This document shows positions 17,462 to 26,562 of a stretch of DNA of 64,000 nt, piece by piece. Within the stretch, counting starts at the first letter, position 1, and every line of letters starts with the position of its first letter. This DNA is from an uncultured Eubacteriales bacterium (GTDB lineage Bacteria > Bacillota > Clostridia > Oscillospirales > Butyricicoccaceae). The position numbers were made by a program, and so were the translations under genes. The notes under the pieces were generated by a model. That model searched no databases. It was not told the DNA's origin and saw only the letters and a list, made by a program, of their open reading frames with translations. Where the stretch lies: positions 196,525 through 260,524 of the forward strand of contig CAJTUM010000002.1 of assembly GCA_910579575.1 (NCBI GenBank), written 5' to 3'.

Positions 17462-17497
17462 AACAGGGCCTGGAGTTTCCTCCAGACCCTGTTTTTT
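17462..17497 (-). terminator. Terminator of the SLH surface protein gene
   Basis: Near-perfect stem ACAGGGcCTGGAG/CTCCAGaCCCTGT with a 4-nt loop and T/A runs on each side, 15 bp beyond the stop at 17512. Confidence 0.85.
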
Positions 17498-17511
17498 TGC
17501 AAGGAACGGGA

Positions 17512-20500
17512 TTATTTTTCGGGGAAATTCTCGGTTTGCACCTGAAGAGCGCTATCCAAGGAGCCGCCCTGTTCGTTGGAAATTTCGCCCTTGTAGAGGG
17601 TGACGTCAATGGTCTTATCCGGTTCGCCGTCAAACATATACCGGCTGTAATTATCCGGTCCGACTGTCGTGCCGGGCTCAATTTCCACATATTTCAGACC
17701 GGTATGATTGGCGGCATAGTCGGTGCAGTCGTCGCCCAACATGGCATAAATTTGGCCGCTGCCAGTGATGCTGCCGGCGTTTACCATCTTCGTGCCTTCC
17801 AAGTTGACAGCGCAGTCGCTGCCGATGGAGATTGTGCCGCTGTTGTGCTGGGCAAAACCAGTGTTAGTAAAAATACCATAAGCGCCGTTTTCCAAAGTAA
17901 TGGCGCCTTTGTTGGTCAGGGGACATTGCAGATTCAGGTTGGTCTCTTGGCCGCTTACCTGAATTTTGCCCTTCTCTGTAACGGTTACGTCGCCATAGAA
18001 CTCCACATTGTTCCAAATGGTAGAAGCCGCTTGGATACCGCCGCTCACTAGGATCGTGTCGCTGTGTATGTAGAGGTTGCAATAATTTCCGGAGTCGATA
18101 GCGCCGCCCAAAGAGACATTCTCAAAGTTATAAATGCCCAAATGAGCGCCGTCCTTATCCGATCCGGTCAAAGTTACCTTAGAACCCTCCGACAACGTAC
18201 AGGCGCTGCTCGTGGAGCTGTTCTCATAGTGGAATCCATCAAACTGCAGCGAGGTGTGGGGTTTGATTTCCACTGCGCCGTTTTGCTCCACATTGATGTA
18301 AACGGCTGCGACGCTAATGGCAAACGTCCTGTCCTGATTTTCGCCGCGGGTATCAAACGCAACCAGCTTGCCGCCGTTTGCCACAGTGAAGCTCTTGCTC
18401 ATCTCGTTGAGATAAATGGAAGAGGCGCGGTCTTCTCCGCTCTCCATAGTCAGCACGCCGCCGGCGCCCACTGTCACAGCGCAAGAGTTAAAGTCTATAT
18501 GAACATTGCTGGGAATGGTCAGAGAATCAGTCAGAAGGATATCCTCTTTGCCTGTGTAACTGATATACCAGTAAATAGAGGGTTCCGTCTTCGCCTGATC
18601 CAAAAGACCGCGCAGCTCCGTCATATCGGTTGCCGTTTCATGTTTCGTATCCCGAATCGCATTCTGATACTTCGGGTTGCGGGTATCCACATGAATTTCC
18701 TGCGTCACGTCTCCTGCGGTCACTTTCATAGTGAAGTTGATCCAAGAGGAAGAGGCAGGCTCATTCAGCGCGCTGAGAGGGATCGAAACTTCCAGCCGGC
18801 CTGTTTCGCGGTTCACTTCGGCAGAGGCGTCGACCGTCTCTTGCCGATGGCTGTCTCTGTCATAATAAGCGGCCTGCGCCTTCACAGTCTTGTCTGCATA
18901 GCTCTCGCCCTCAAAAGGCTTGAACTCCATGTGGAAGACGTCATAATCTGTATAATTGTATTCCGCACCGTTGAAATGGAGCTGGAAGCTCACATTGGTG
19001 CGCAGATGATACTTCCGCTCGCTGGAGTTGTTGGTATACTGGCGCTGGGGGTCGCCGTTGATATAGCCTACCCATTTGGGGGCGTCTTCTTTGGCGGAGC
19101 TGGTCAGATACGGCGTATAAGTGCCCACGCCCCGGTTGATCTCCCGGGTGATTACCATTTTGTCCGCGGCGCCTTGGCCGTTGTCCACTACAATAATCAG
19201 CTCCTGCAAAGCCAAAACGTCGCCGTTGGCGTCCATCCACTTGATATAGTAGGAGGTTTTGCCCGCCACAATTTTACCTTCGCTGTTTGTGACCGGAATA
19301 TCGTTTTTCATCGGGATGTCGTCGGAGCCTTCCACCTGCACAAACTGCTCTGGGTCTGTCGTATTGGCTGCGGTTTCAGCCGAGGCGCTGATCACATACT
19401 GAGTCGCCTTGGCATAAGGCTTCACAACGGCTACAGCCGTGATATTGGCGGCATAAGCCGCGTCGGGCTTGGCCTTGATGGTATACTTGCCCGGAACATC
19501 GTTGGCAAATTCCAAATGATCGCTGTTGGAAATCTGTACGATAAACTGGCTGTTGGGCATCGGCGCGCCTTCCGTCCACTTGGCTTCCACAGTCAAATCA
19601 TAGATAATCGGGGTTTTGGCCAGATCATAGGTCCAGCCGCAGAATAGAGAACCCGCCTTTGTGGGAGTACCTACTTTGCCGGTATCCACTGTGCTGCCAA
19701 ACCGGACCGTCTGCGGCGCCACGGCAGAACCGCCTTTCGTATCAAACGTCACTGTGCGAGGCGGCACATTGCCAATCCAGATAGTAGAAAGGCCGTTTGT
19801 CTTGAAGGTAACCGCCGTGCCGTCTTCCTTCACAACGCCGGGGATATTTTGGACAACGCCCTCGACGTTGGTATGGTTGGCGTTAAAGTGATAGAGCCGC
19901 AGGTCTTTGCCAGCCAGGTTCAGCTGGGCGGCAGACAGAGTTACCGTGGTTTCGCCTACAGGATGAATCTCCGTCTCCGTGGTCTGCTCTCCTTCGGTTT
20001 GCACCAGCGTCAGGTCCACATCTACCGCCACAACCGCCGTAGCCTCCGCCAGTTTTTCCTTTCCTTCTGCCGAAAGCGGTTGCTCCATGGCGGCTTCAAC
20101 CGCGCTCACCAAAATATTCTTAGCGCCGTCGTTGTCCGTTATCTTTTTGGCGTCTTCTGCCGAAACAGCCTTGGGTTCAATGGACAAAACCAGCTTATCC
20201 CCTGCGCCAACCGCTACTTCTTCTCTTTTATCGTTGCCATCCTCATCTTTCACAATGGTATAGACCTTGGTCTCTCCGCTCTGCAGATCAATTTGAACGG
20301 GGGAGCTCTCGTTCGCCACATCCACTTCAGCCGATTTCTCCACCGTAAATTTGTTGCTGGAAGCCTCGTCTGTCCCGTCCTCTTTCACCAGCTTCACCTG
20401 AATTTCCTTGCCCAGGTCGGAGACGGTCACAGTATAACTGTTGTTTTCCACTTGTGTTTCCGCGCCGCCAATCAGCCAAACCACTGTGGCGGAATTAGGG

Positions 20501-21348
20501 TTGGAAATCGAAGCGGTAATTTTGGCTCCCACAGGCACGGTAGCGCTGGAACCTTCCGCCGTTTTATCGGCGCTCAGCGTGACAGAGGCTACGGCAGGAG
20601 TAACGCTTCCGCCTCCGCCGCTACCGCCGCCTCCGCCGACAGAACTGCCGCCGGAAGGCGTTGTCGCGCCGGGCTGCGCAGGGGTCGTCGGATTCTCGGT
20701 TTGGCCGCCGGCTACTTTTTGGTCATACCGCATCAGCACGGCGGCAATCTGGCCTCGAGTCGCGTTGCCCTGAGGCGCCAACATGTTATTTTCCATGCCG
20801 GAAATCAGGCCCTGGCCCACGGCCCATTTCATGGCCTCTACAGCGTAAGAGCTCACCTGAGCGCTGTCGGCAAAGGCGCTGATATCGCCGGAACTTTTGG
20901 TATCATAGCCCTTAAACTGCGCGTAGCGATACAGGATTGCGGCCATTTGCTCCCGCGTGATGGGGTCCATAGGGCCAAAATTGCCGTTGTCGTAGCCGTT
21001 GACAATGCTCTTTTCGCTGGCCCAGGCCACGGGGCTGGCATACCATTGGTTTGCCGCCACATCTGGGAATTTCCCTGTGGCAGCGGTTTCCGGCTGCTTT
21101 TCCAGCCGGTAGAGTACCGTGACAATCATACCTCGGGTTGTAGAATCCCCCGGCGCAAAAGCGGTATCGCTGACGCCGCTCATCATGCCCTTTTCATAGA
21201 CATACTGAACAGCCTCATAGTACCAGTCCCCCGCCTTTACGTCGGCAAAGGGCAGGCCGCCTTCCGCCGCCAGCGCCATGCCGGGCAAAAGCCCCAGCGT
21301 CAGGCACAGAGACAGCAACAGGCTCAGAAACCGTTTTCCTTTTTTCAT
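17512..21348 (-). CDS. Large SLH-domain cell-surface protein, 1278 aa
   Basis: A surface protein anchored through SLH domains to secondary cell-wall polymer. The ATG at 21348 follows AGGAGGAAG and encodes a signal peptide (LLLSLCLTLGLLPGMALAAE). Three SLH repeats span about residues 30-210: PFADVKAGDWYYEAVQYVYE, FPDVAANQWYASPVAWA and a third ending at GQIAAVLMRY. A Gly/Ser linker near 225-250 is followed by Ig-like beta segments and one InlB-type repeat (VTFDTKGGSAVAPQTV near 535). The C-terminal half is beta-rich and resembles parallel-beta-helix surface proteins. No sortase motif. Its promoter lies between inverted repeats (21405-21547), so expression may be phase variable. Confidence 0.92.
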   Translation of the reverse strand: MKKGKRFLSLLLSLCLTLGLLPGMALAAEGGLPFADVKAGDWYYEAVQYVYEKGMMSGVSDTAFAPGDSTTRGMIVTVLYRLEKQPETAATGKFPDVAANQWYASPVAWASEKSIVNGYDNGNFGPMDPITREQMAAILYRYAQFKGYDTKSSGDISAFADSAQVSSYAVEAMKWAVGQGLISGMENNMLAPQGNATRGQIAAVLMRYDQKVAGGQTENPTTPAQPGATTPSGGSSVGGGGGSGGGGSVTPAVASVTLSADKTAEGSSATVPVGAKITASISNPNSATVVWLIGGAETQVENNSYTVTVSDLGKEIQVKLVKEDGTDEASSNKFTVEKSAEVDVANESSPVQIDLQSGETKVYTIVKDEDGNDKREEVAVGAGDKLVLSIEPKAVSAEDAKKITDNDGAKNILVSAVEAAMEQPLSAEGKEKLAEATAVVAVDVDLTLVQTEGEQTTETEIHPVGETTVTLSAAQLNLAGKDLRLYHFNANHTNVEGVVQNIPGVVKEDGTAVTFKTNGLSTIWIGNVPPRTVTFDTKGGSAVAPQTVRFGSTVDTGKVGTPTKAGSLFCGWTYDLAKTPIIYDLTVEAKWTEGAPMPNSQFIVQISNSDHLEFANDVPGKYTIKAKPDAAYAANITAVAVVKPYAKATQYVISASAETAANTTDPEQFVQVEGSDDIPMKNDIPVTNSEGKIVAGKTSYYIKWMDANGDVLALQELIIVVDNGQGAADKMVITREINRGVGTYTPYLTSSAKEDAPKWVGYINGDPQRQYTNNSSERKYHLRTNVSFQLHFNGAEYNYTDYDVFHMEFKPFEGESYADKTVKAQAAYYDRDSHRQETVDASAEVNRETGRLEVSIPLSALNEPASSSWINFTMKVTAGDVTQEIHVDTRNPKYQNAIRDTKHETATDMTELRGLLDQAKTEPSIYWYISYTGKEDILLTDSLTIPSNVHIDFNSCAVTVGAGGVLTMESGEDRASSIYLNEMSKSFTVANGGKLVAFDTRGENQDRTFAISVAAVYINVEQNGAVEIKPHTSLQFDGFHYENSSTSSACTLSEGSKVTLTGSDKDGAHLGIYNFENVSLGGAIDSGNYCNLYIHSDTILVSGGIQAASTIWNNVEFYGDVTVTEKGKIQVSGQETNLNLQCPLTNKGAITLENGAYGIFTNTGFAQHNSGTISIGSDCAVNLEGTKMVNAGSITGSGQIYAMLGDDCTDYAANHTGLKYVEIEPGTTVGPDNYSRYMFDGEPDKTIDVTLYKGEISNEQGGSLDSALQVQTENFPEK

Positions 21349-21404
21349 CTGTCTTCCTCCTCATAAGGTTCTATTCGAAATCGTCCCCATTATTCTGCAA
21401 GAAT

Positions 21405-21547
21405 GTATACATTGTTGCAAATGGAAACGATTTTCTTCTGTCTTTACAATATCATAATAGACTCCAAATTACAATAGATACTTTCCCGTTTTTCTGTTGT
21501 TTTCGGGGTTATTGTTTTGGCGAAATCTGTTTTGCAACAATGTATAC
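21405..21547 (-). promoter_or_regulatory. Candidate invertible promoter segment upstream of the SLH protein
   Basis: A 143-bp segment is bounded by perfect 16-bp inverted repeats, GTATACATTGTTGCAA at 21405-21420 and its reverse complement at 21532-21547. Each repeat is half of a larger palindromic site centred on GTATAC with TTGCAA arms. Inside, on the minus strand, are TTGTAA (21474-21469), a 17-bp spacer and TATTGT (21451-21446), facing the SLH gene. A related segment with the same promoter but different repeat bases is at 50355-50499. Inversion is inferred. The sites could instead be operators. Confidence 0.65.
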
Positions 21548-21586
21548 TTTTTTGCAAAATTGCGAAAATTTTTTTGCAAAATTAAA

Positions 21587-21622
21587 AAAGAGACTTGGCT
21601 GATTTGGCCAAGTCTCTTTTGT
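21587..21622 (-). terminator. Terminator of the grd operon
   Basis: Minus-strand AAAAGAGACTTGGC / GCCAAGTCTCTTTT stem followed by a T-run, 18 bp beyond the grdD stop. Confidence 0.88.
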
Positions 21623-21639
21623 TTTATGCCATGAAGCGC

Positions 21640-22797
21640 TTATTGAACGTATCCGGCTTCCTTCAGCAACGCGATGGATTTTTCCAAGTTCGCGTCGGAA
21701 ACCAAGACCACTGGGCCTGTGCAACCCATACCGCTTTCGGCATAGATTTTGTTCTTCCAAAGCACCTGCACCGCGTCTTCCAGATCCATGATCTCGATGC
21801 CCGCGATAGCGCCGGTGACGACCTCCTTGGGCGGGGCTTCCACAGCCTCGGCAGGAGCGGCCTGCTTGTTGGCGGCGGCTTTGCGCTCCTCCAGCAGTTT
21901 AGCCAGACCAGCCTTGTTGGCGGCGGCAAACTCTTCGGCAGCCACCTTGAAGATGTTGCCCCGCACCAGCTGCGCGGCATATTTGATCGCGCCGGCGATA
22001 ACCGGAGCGCCGGAAGCGCGGGAGACGATCATCACCAGGCGGTCATAGCCCTCGCCGATGCCCGGGCCATAGCCATAGCCCATAGCCTCGTAGCTGCCGC
22101 CAGTGGCATAGGAAGACAGCATTTTCACCATGATATTGCCGGTGAGGGAATCCGTCACCATGATATCCGGGGAGCCGACCAACATATCGTTGCCGCGCAT
22201 GACGCAGCCGCCGTCTGCCCGAGAGGATTCGGCAAACTTGATGCCATAGCCGTTTTCGGCCAAGGTCTTCAAAGCGCCTTCGGTCTGGCGGGCGCCGTCC
22301 ACATTCAGGATGCCCACAGTGGGCTCCTTGACGCCGCAGGTCTTGGCGGCGATAATGCCATAGATGGCGTTTTTAATCATACCTTCGATGCGGTCAGTGG
22401 AAGAAGTGCCGGTGGTTGTGGCCACAAACATCTCCTTGCCTTTGCCCGGGGTGACGACCCGTCCCACGGTAGAAACGCCGATGGGGAACGGATAGTGCAT
22501 GGTTACAGCGGCGTCCACCTCATGGTTGGCCAGCATTTCTTCCATCTTCTTGTGGCCTTCTTCGTCGTCAGCCACCTTGACGGTGATCACGCCTTCGGCC
22601 TCCAGAGAGCCGATGTAATAAACTTCAACGCCCTCCCGAGCGGCCATGACGGCAGCCTGCATGGCGTTTTCTTCGCCGTGCTCGCTGCCCATGCCTGTCA
22701 GGGCAATCTTCGGCTTTTTGCCAAAGCTGCCTGTCTCAAGACCCTGCGCAATCTCCATAAAGGTATTGGCAATGGTCTTTTCAATAAATTTAGACAT
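21640..22797 (-). CDS. grdD: Glycine reductase complex component C, subunit alpha
   Basis: Protein C of glycine reductase takes the carboxymethylated selenoether from GrdA and releases acetyl phosphate; GrdD is its phosphate-acetyltransferase-like (PlsX/FabH-related) partner. 385 residues from ATG 22797, six bases after GGGGTG. Recognisable parts are PKIALTGMGSEHGEENAMQA near residue 30, VGILNVDGARQTEGAL and DIMVTDSLTGN in the middle. A C-terminal cysteine motif ESGMGCTGPVVLVS carries the active-site cysteine of GrdD. Last gene of the operon, 12 bp after grdC. Confidence 0.95.
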   Translation of the reverse strand: MSKFIEKTIANTFMEIAQGLETGSFGKKPKIALTGMGSEHGEENAMQAAVMAAREGVEVYYIGSLEAEGVITVKVADDEEGHKKMEEMLANHEVDAAVTMHYPFPIGVSTVGRVVTPGKGKEMFVATTTGTSSTDRIEGMIKNAIYGIIAAKTCGVKEPTVGILNVDGARQTEGALKTLAENGYGIKFAESSRADGGCVMRGNDMLVGSPDIMVTDSLTGNIMVKMLSSYATGGSYEAMGYGYGPGIGEGYDRLVMIVSRASGAPVIAGAIKYAAQLVRGNIFKVAAEEFAAANKAGLAKLLEERKAAANKQAAPAEAVEAPPKEVVTGAIAGIEIMDLEDAVQVLWKNKIYAESGMGCTGPVVLVSDANLEKSIALLKEAGYVQ

Positions 22798-22809
22798 ATT
22801 CAACACCCC

Positions 22810-24357
22810 TTATTCGGCGTCGGCGCTGGCCATCAATGTTTCGGCAAAGTCCTTCATCGCCTTGGCGATCAGGCCCTTGACCTTCTCTTCGGATACGCCC
22901 TCTTCGGCGGCCTGAGCGCCGCTGTTGGGCTGGATGGTAAAGGAAACGCCGTCAAACAGATTGGTCATGCGGCCCAGGAACAGAGAACCCTTGCCGATAA
23001 TCATGGCGCGGTTGATCTTGCCGGACAGAATATCCTCGCGGGCGAAGCCGATATAAGGCGCGCCGGAGGGGATATGGCCCTGTGTGGGCGCCCAGCCCAC
23101 CAGACCGTGCTTGGCGGGGAAAGACGCCAGCTCTTTCTTATCCAGCTCGCCGTTCTTAACAGCCAAAGCGCCGATCATCTTATAGTTGGCCAAAGGCACG
23201 TCGCCGGCGCCGGCGGGCTTGGTGATATCCGGGTTCTGCATCTCAGGGGAGAATTTGTCCACATCGGTGATCTTCAGACCGCCTTTGGCCAGAGGCGCGG
23301 CAACCAGGGAACCGATGACGTTCTGGGGAGCGGAGCCTGTGCCCACGCAGTGGCGGCCCAGCATATCCAGGTTGATTTCGGGGTTGACGCCGTCGTTGGC
23401 GCAAACAACAATGGCGAAACCGCCCAACACGTCCTCAATGGCGGGCAGTCCCTTTTTCACATGGTCCTTGCCGTTCATGCCCAGCTTTGCGGTGCAGCCG
23501 CCGGCTGTGACGACCACGCACTTATAGGAGCCGGCTTTTACCAGAGAGGCGGCTTCGATCATAGCGTGAGCAGGCGCGGCGCAGAAGCCCCGCAGGTCGG
23601 AGCCGGAAGCGTTGACCAGACCGGCCACCTCAGCGGCCGCCTTGGCAAAGTTACCGCCGCCACGCTGGTTCATATCGCCGCAAGCCTCTTCAGCGCAGTC
23701 GATGACATATTCCACGTCTTCTTTGTTGATGCCGGCGGATTTGACGGCGTGCAGCAGAGCCAGCACACTGGAAGCCTTGCAGGCGATGTTTTCAAACATA
23801 ACATGGGCGGAAAGGTTGACGTCCACGTCGTGAGCGCGCTTGACGCAGCCCACCAGCTTATTCATATGGTACAGGGGCTCGGCGTGCTCCTCTTTCACCA
23901 GACGCTCCACCTCGGCGCTGTCAATGCCTTCGGCCACCTTGGAGACAATGCTCTCGTCCATCACGGGGTCGGCGGCCAGTTTCGCTTTGGCAGGGCCCAC
24001 GAACTCTTTGTCCAGATAGACCAGCTCGAATACGTCACAGACCTGCATCAGCACCAGGAACTCGTCCTGAGGCATAATCTCGCCGAATTTGCCATAGCGC
24101 TGCGCATTCTCCCAGTTTTTCCCGACCCAGGGCTGCTCCTGCGCGGCCAGCTCTTCCGGCGTCATGTTGCCGATATACGTCTGGTTGGGCATATAAGCCA
24201 CAACATCTTCATAAGAGCGGAGATGCTTGGGCAGCTCCTTCAAATATTCGGATTCCGGGTTGACGATCATTTCTGTGGTCTGTGTAGTGCCGGCGTGCAG
24301 CACCATGTCAGGCGTATGCACCAGCACATAGCCTGCGCCTTTGATAACGCTGTTCAT
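22810..24357 (-). CDS. grdC: Glycine reductase complex component C, subunit beta
   Basis: The second subunit of acetyl-phosphate-forming protein C, with a FabH/thiolase-like fold. 515 residues; ATG 24357 is preferred because GAGAGG is 11 bases upstream, while the in-frame GTG at 24366 lies too close to it. Motifs include GYVLVHTPDMVLHAGTTQT at the N-terminus, FCAAPAHAMIEAASLVKAG with the active-site cysteine region near 275, and LGRMTNLFDGVSFTIQPNSG near the C-terminus. It is separated from grdA by 240 bp containing a strong hairpin. Confidence 0.95.
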   Translation of the reverse strand: MNSVIKGAGYVLVHTPDMVLHAGTTQTTEMIVNPESEYLKELPKHLRSYEDVVAYMPNQTYIGNMTPEELAAQEQPWVGKNWENAQRYGKFGEIMPQDEFLVLMQVCDVFELVYLDKEFVGPAKAKLAADPVMDESIVSKVAEGIDSAEVERLVKEEHAEPLYHMNKLVGCVKRAHDVDVNLSAHVMFENIACKASSVLALLHAVKSAGINKEDVEYVIDCAEEACGDMNQRGGGNFAKAAAEVAGLVNASGSDLRGFCAAPAHAMIEAASLVKAGSYKCVVVTAGGCTAKLGMNGKDHVKKGLPAIEDVLGGFAIVVCANDGVNPEINLDMLGRHCVGTGSAPQNVIGSLVAAPLAKGGLKITDVDKFSPEMQNPDITKPAGAGDVPLANYKMIGALAVKNGELDKKELASFPAKHGLVGWAPTQGHIPSGAPYIGFAREDILSGKINRAMIIGKGSLFLGRMTNLFDGVSFTIQPNSGAQAAEEGVSEEKVKGLIAKAMKDFAETLMASADAE

Positions 24358-24546
24358 TTTGTTCACTGCCTCTCTGCAAATTTTTCAGTTTTCCCGGCCT
24401 GGGAACCAGGTCCGCCTGGTTCAAAGCCGGCGTTTATGTGGATCATCCGAGCGGTTTCAGAATAAACAGCCGTAAATAATGCGGGCGGTCTATCCGTCCT
24501 GTTCTTATGATACCAGTACCATCATATCATAAAACACAAGAAAAGA

Positions 24547-24588
24547 AAATGGCGATATGACGATTTGATTCGCCATATCGCCATCGTT
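24547..24588 (-). terminator. Hairpin/terminator between grdA and grdC
   Basis: Just beyond the grdA stop, ATGGCGATATGG and its partner CATATCGCCAT form an 11-12-bp stem with a ~13-nt loop, followed on the minus strand by TTTTCTTTTC. It would stop part of the transcription after grdA, giving more GrdA than GrdC/GrdD. A second hairpin (GAACCAGG/CCTGGTTC, 24412-24431) follows in the same 240-bp gap. Confidence 0.75.
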
Positions 24589-24597
24589 CCTTAGATC

Positions 24598-25071
24598 TTA
24601 GAGATACTTACAGTACTCATCTCTGATACCGCTCATCTCATTGACGATATCGTCGACATCCAGAACCATCTCCATCATGGAGATCTGGTCTTCGTAAACG
24701 CCCTCGTCAACTTCAGCTTTGATTTCAGGCTCGCAAATGTGATAAACCGTGAGTCCCAACGAGACTCCTGTCAACGGACCTGCATAAGTGGGATCGCCCG
24801 CTGTCACAGTTTCGGCGGCCAGGCCAGAGGCCTCGCCCTCCGCGGCGCCCAGCAGAACAACAATGTTCTCAGCGCCGTACTGTTCAGCAAACTCCTTCAC
24901 TCTCTTTTGGTTCTCCAGGTCCATTGCGCCGGCGGCGGTTCAGACGAAGCACTCCGTAGAGGAGAAGACTACTTCTGCGCCCGCGGTCTTCGCGCATTCT
25001 TCAATCGCGGGACCTGGGATGCCATCTCTATCGCCGATGATAATAACTTTCTTACCAGACAATATACTCAT
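24598..25071 (-). CDS. grdA: Glycine reductase selenoprotein A (Sec at codon 44)
   Basis: The small selenoprotein common to glycine, sarcosine and betaine reductases. Its selenocysteine accepts the carboxymethyl group from protein B and passes it to protein C, being reduced in turn by thioredoxin. 157 residues from ATG 25071 (MSILSGKKVIIIGDRDGIPG) with AGGAGGAAG upstream. The in-frame TGA at 24942-24940 falls in CFV-Sec-TAAGAMDLE, exactly where GrdA has selenocysteine; the sequence on both sides is typical GrdA. Annotation software would split this gene at the TGA. Confidence 0.96.
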
Positions 25072-25259
25072 GGCTCTCTTCCTCCTTCTGATAGATTTTT
25101 TATAACAGGGAACTTTGTCCCTCGTCAGAAGCGCCGCCCGGGCAGAGGCCCGCAGGCCCTGCCGGGCCGCGCTCTCACGCAAATTTTAGGCGCCGGCTTA
25201 CCCCGCCGGCGGGGTTTGGCTTTCGCCGAAAACAATCGGTCCGCTCATCTAATAACGCC

Positions 25260-25577
25260 TTAGATGTGCTTCTCGATCATCTCCTTGATGCTTTCGATGG
25301 TGCAGTCCTCTTTCACCAGCACGTCGATCTGAGCGCCGTTTTCATAGATCGCCATAACAGGCAGACCCATGACCTTCTGGGCGATGGCCAGACGGCGAGC
25401 TTTGGTGGTGTTCAGAGCGCAGAACTTCATCTTGTCGCCGTAGGTTTCGGCATATTCATGAACATGGGGCATCAGCGCGGCGCAGGGCACGCAGCCGTCG
25501 CCATAGAAGTCCACGAACACTTTGCCTTCCGCCTTCAGAACTTCTTCTTCAAAGTTCTCTTTTGTCAGTTCAACCAT
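25260..25577 (-). CDS. trxA: Thioredoxin of the glycine reductase system
   Basis: 105 residues, starting MVELTKENFEEEVLKAEG. The active site reads GDGCVPCAAL instead of the usual WCGPC; thioredoxins of glycine-reductase clusters are known for such altered sites. It should carry electrons from TrxB to GrdA/GrdB. GGAGGATATTCCA precedes the ATG. It lies between trxB and grdA in the operon. Confidence 0.94.
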   Translation of the reverse strand: MVELTKENFEEEVLKAEGKVFVDFYGDGCVPCAALMPHVHEYAETYGDKMKFCALNTTKARRLAIAQKVMGLPVMAIYENGAQIDVLVKEDCTIESIKEMIEKHI

Positions 25578-25608
25578 TGGAATATCCTCCTTGTTCGTTG
25601 TATAGAGA

Positions 25609-26538
25609 TTAACCGAGGTATTTCTCGCACTGCACGGCGGCGATGGCGCCGTCGGCGGCGGCGGTTACTACCTGACGCAGGCTCTTCACGCGAATGTCGC
25701 CAGCGGCGAACACGCCGGGGATATTGGTTTTCATGTTTTCATCGGTGACGATGTAACCATGCTCCATATTGACCTTGCCCTCAAAGACCTTGGACTGAGG
25801 ATCGTAGCCGATGAAGACAAACACGCCGAAGGTGCCGTCTTCCGGGTCGGCCTGGATCTCTTTCACCTCGCCGGTCTTGACGTTCTTAACGACCATACTG
25901 GTCAGAATGTCGTCGCCCTTGAGTTCTTCGATGACGCTATCCCACATAAACTCCATCTTGGGGTTGGCAAAGGCCTTCTCCTGGATGGACTTGGCAGCTC
26001 TCAGTTCGTCTCTTCTATGAATCAGTGTAACCTTTCGGCCGAACTTTGTCAAGTACAGGGCTTCTTCCACAGCGCTGTCGCCGCCGCCCACCACATAGAT
26101 CTCGAAATCCTCAAAGAAATTGCCGTCGCAGGTGGCGCAGTAGGAAACGCCCTTGCCTGTCAGCTCCTTCTCGCCAGGGCAGCCGATGGGCTTCGGGGAA
26201 GCGCCGGTGGCGATGATCACAGTTTTGCCCTGGTACTCGGCCTTGGCGCCCTTGATCACCTTCACGTCGCCTTCCAGCTCCACGTCCTGAACGGTGTCAA
26301 ACACCTTTTCCGCGCCAAAGTGGTTGGCCTGGGCCACCATCTTGGCAATCAAGGAGGGGCCGGACTCGCCCTCAACGGCGCCGGGATAATTTTCGATCTC
26401 ATCGGTGATGACGATCTGTCCGCCGTCCTTGATCTTCTCGATGATCAAGGTGCTCAGGCGGGCTCTGCCGGCATAAAGCGCGGCGGCCAGGCCGGCGGGG
26501 CCGGCGCCGATGATGATAACGTCATAAATTTTGCTCAT
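25609..26538 (-). CDS. trxB: Thioredoxin reductase
   Basis: A 309-residue FAD enzyme that reduces TrxA, classically with NADPH. The ATG at 26538 (MSKIYDVIIIGAGPAG) follows AGGAG by ten bases. The FAD motif GAGPAGLAAALYAGRA, redox-active YCATCDG near residue 136, and the second nucleotide motif VVGGGDSAVEEAL are in place, as is the C-terminal GVFAAGDIRVKSLRQV. It is wedged between grdB and trxA. Confidence 0.95.
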   Translation of the reverse strand: MSKIYDVIIIGAGPAGLAAALYAGRARLSTLIIEKIKDGGQIVITDEIENYPGAVEGESGPSLIAKMVAQANHFGAEKVFDTVQDVELEGDVKVIKGAKAEYQGKTVIIATGASPKPIGCPGEKELTGKGVSYCATCDGNFFEDFEIYVVGGGDSAVEEALYLTKFGRKVTLIHRRDELRAAKSIQEKAFANPKMEFMWDSVIEELKGDDILTSMVVKNVKTGEVKEIQADPEDGTFGVFVFIGYDPQSKVFEGKVNMEHGYIVTDENMKTNIPGVFAAGDIRVKSLRQVVTAAADGAIAAVQCEKYLG

Positions 26539-26562
26539 TTCGACGACACTCCTAACTAACAA

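Noticed and set aside
21595..24465. A 956-codon open frame on the plus strand, opposite grdD and grdC
   Set aside because: It is the antisense shadow of two strongly identified genes, made possible by GC-rich third positions. Its His/Gly/Gln-rich translation has no domain or ribosome site.
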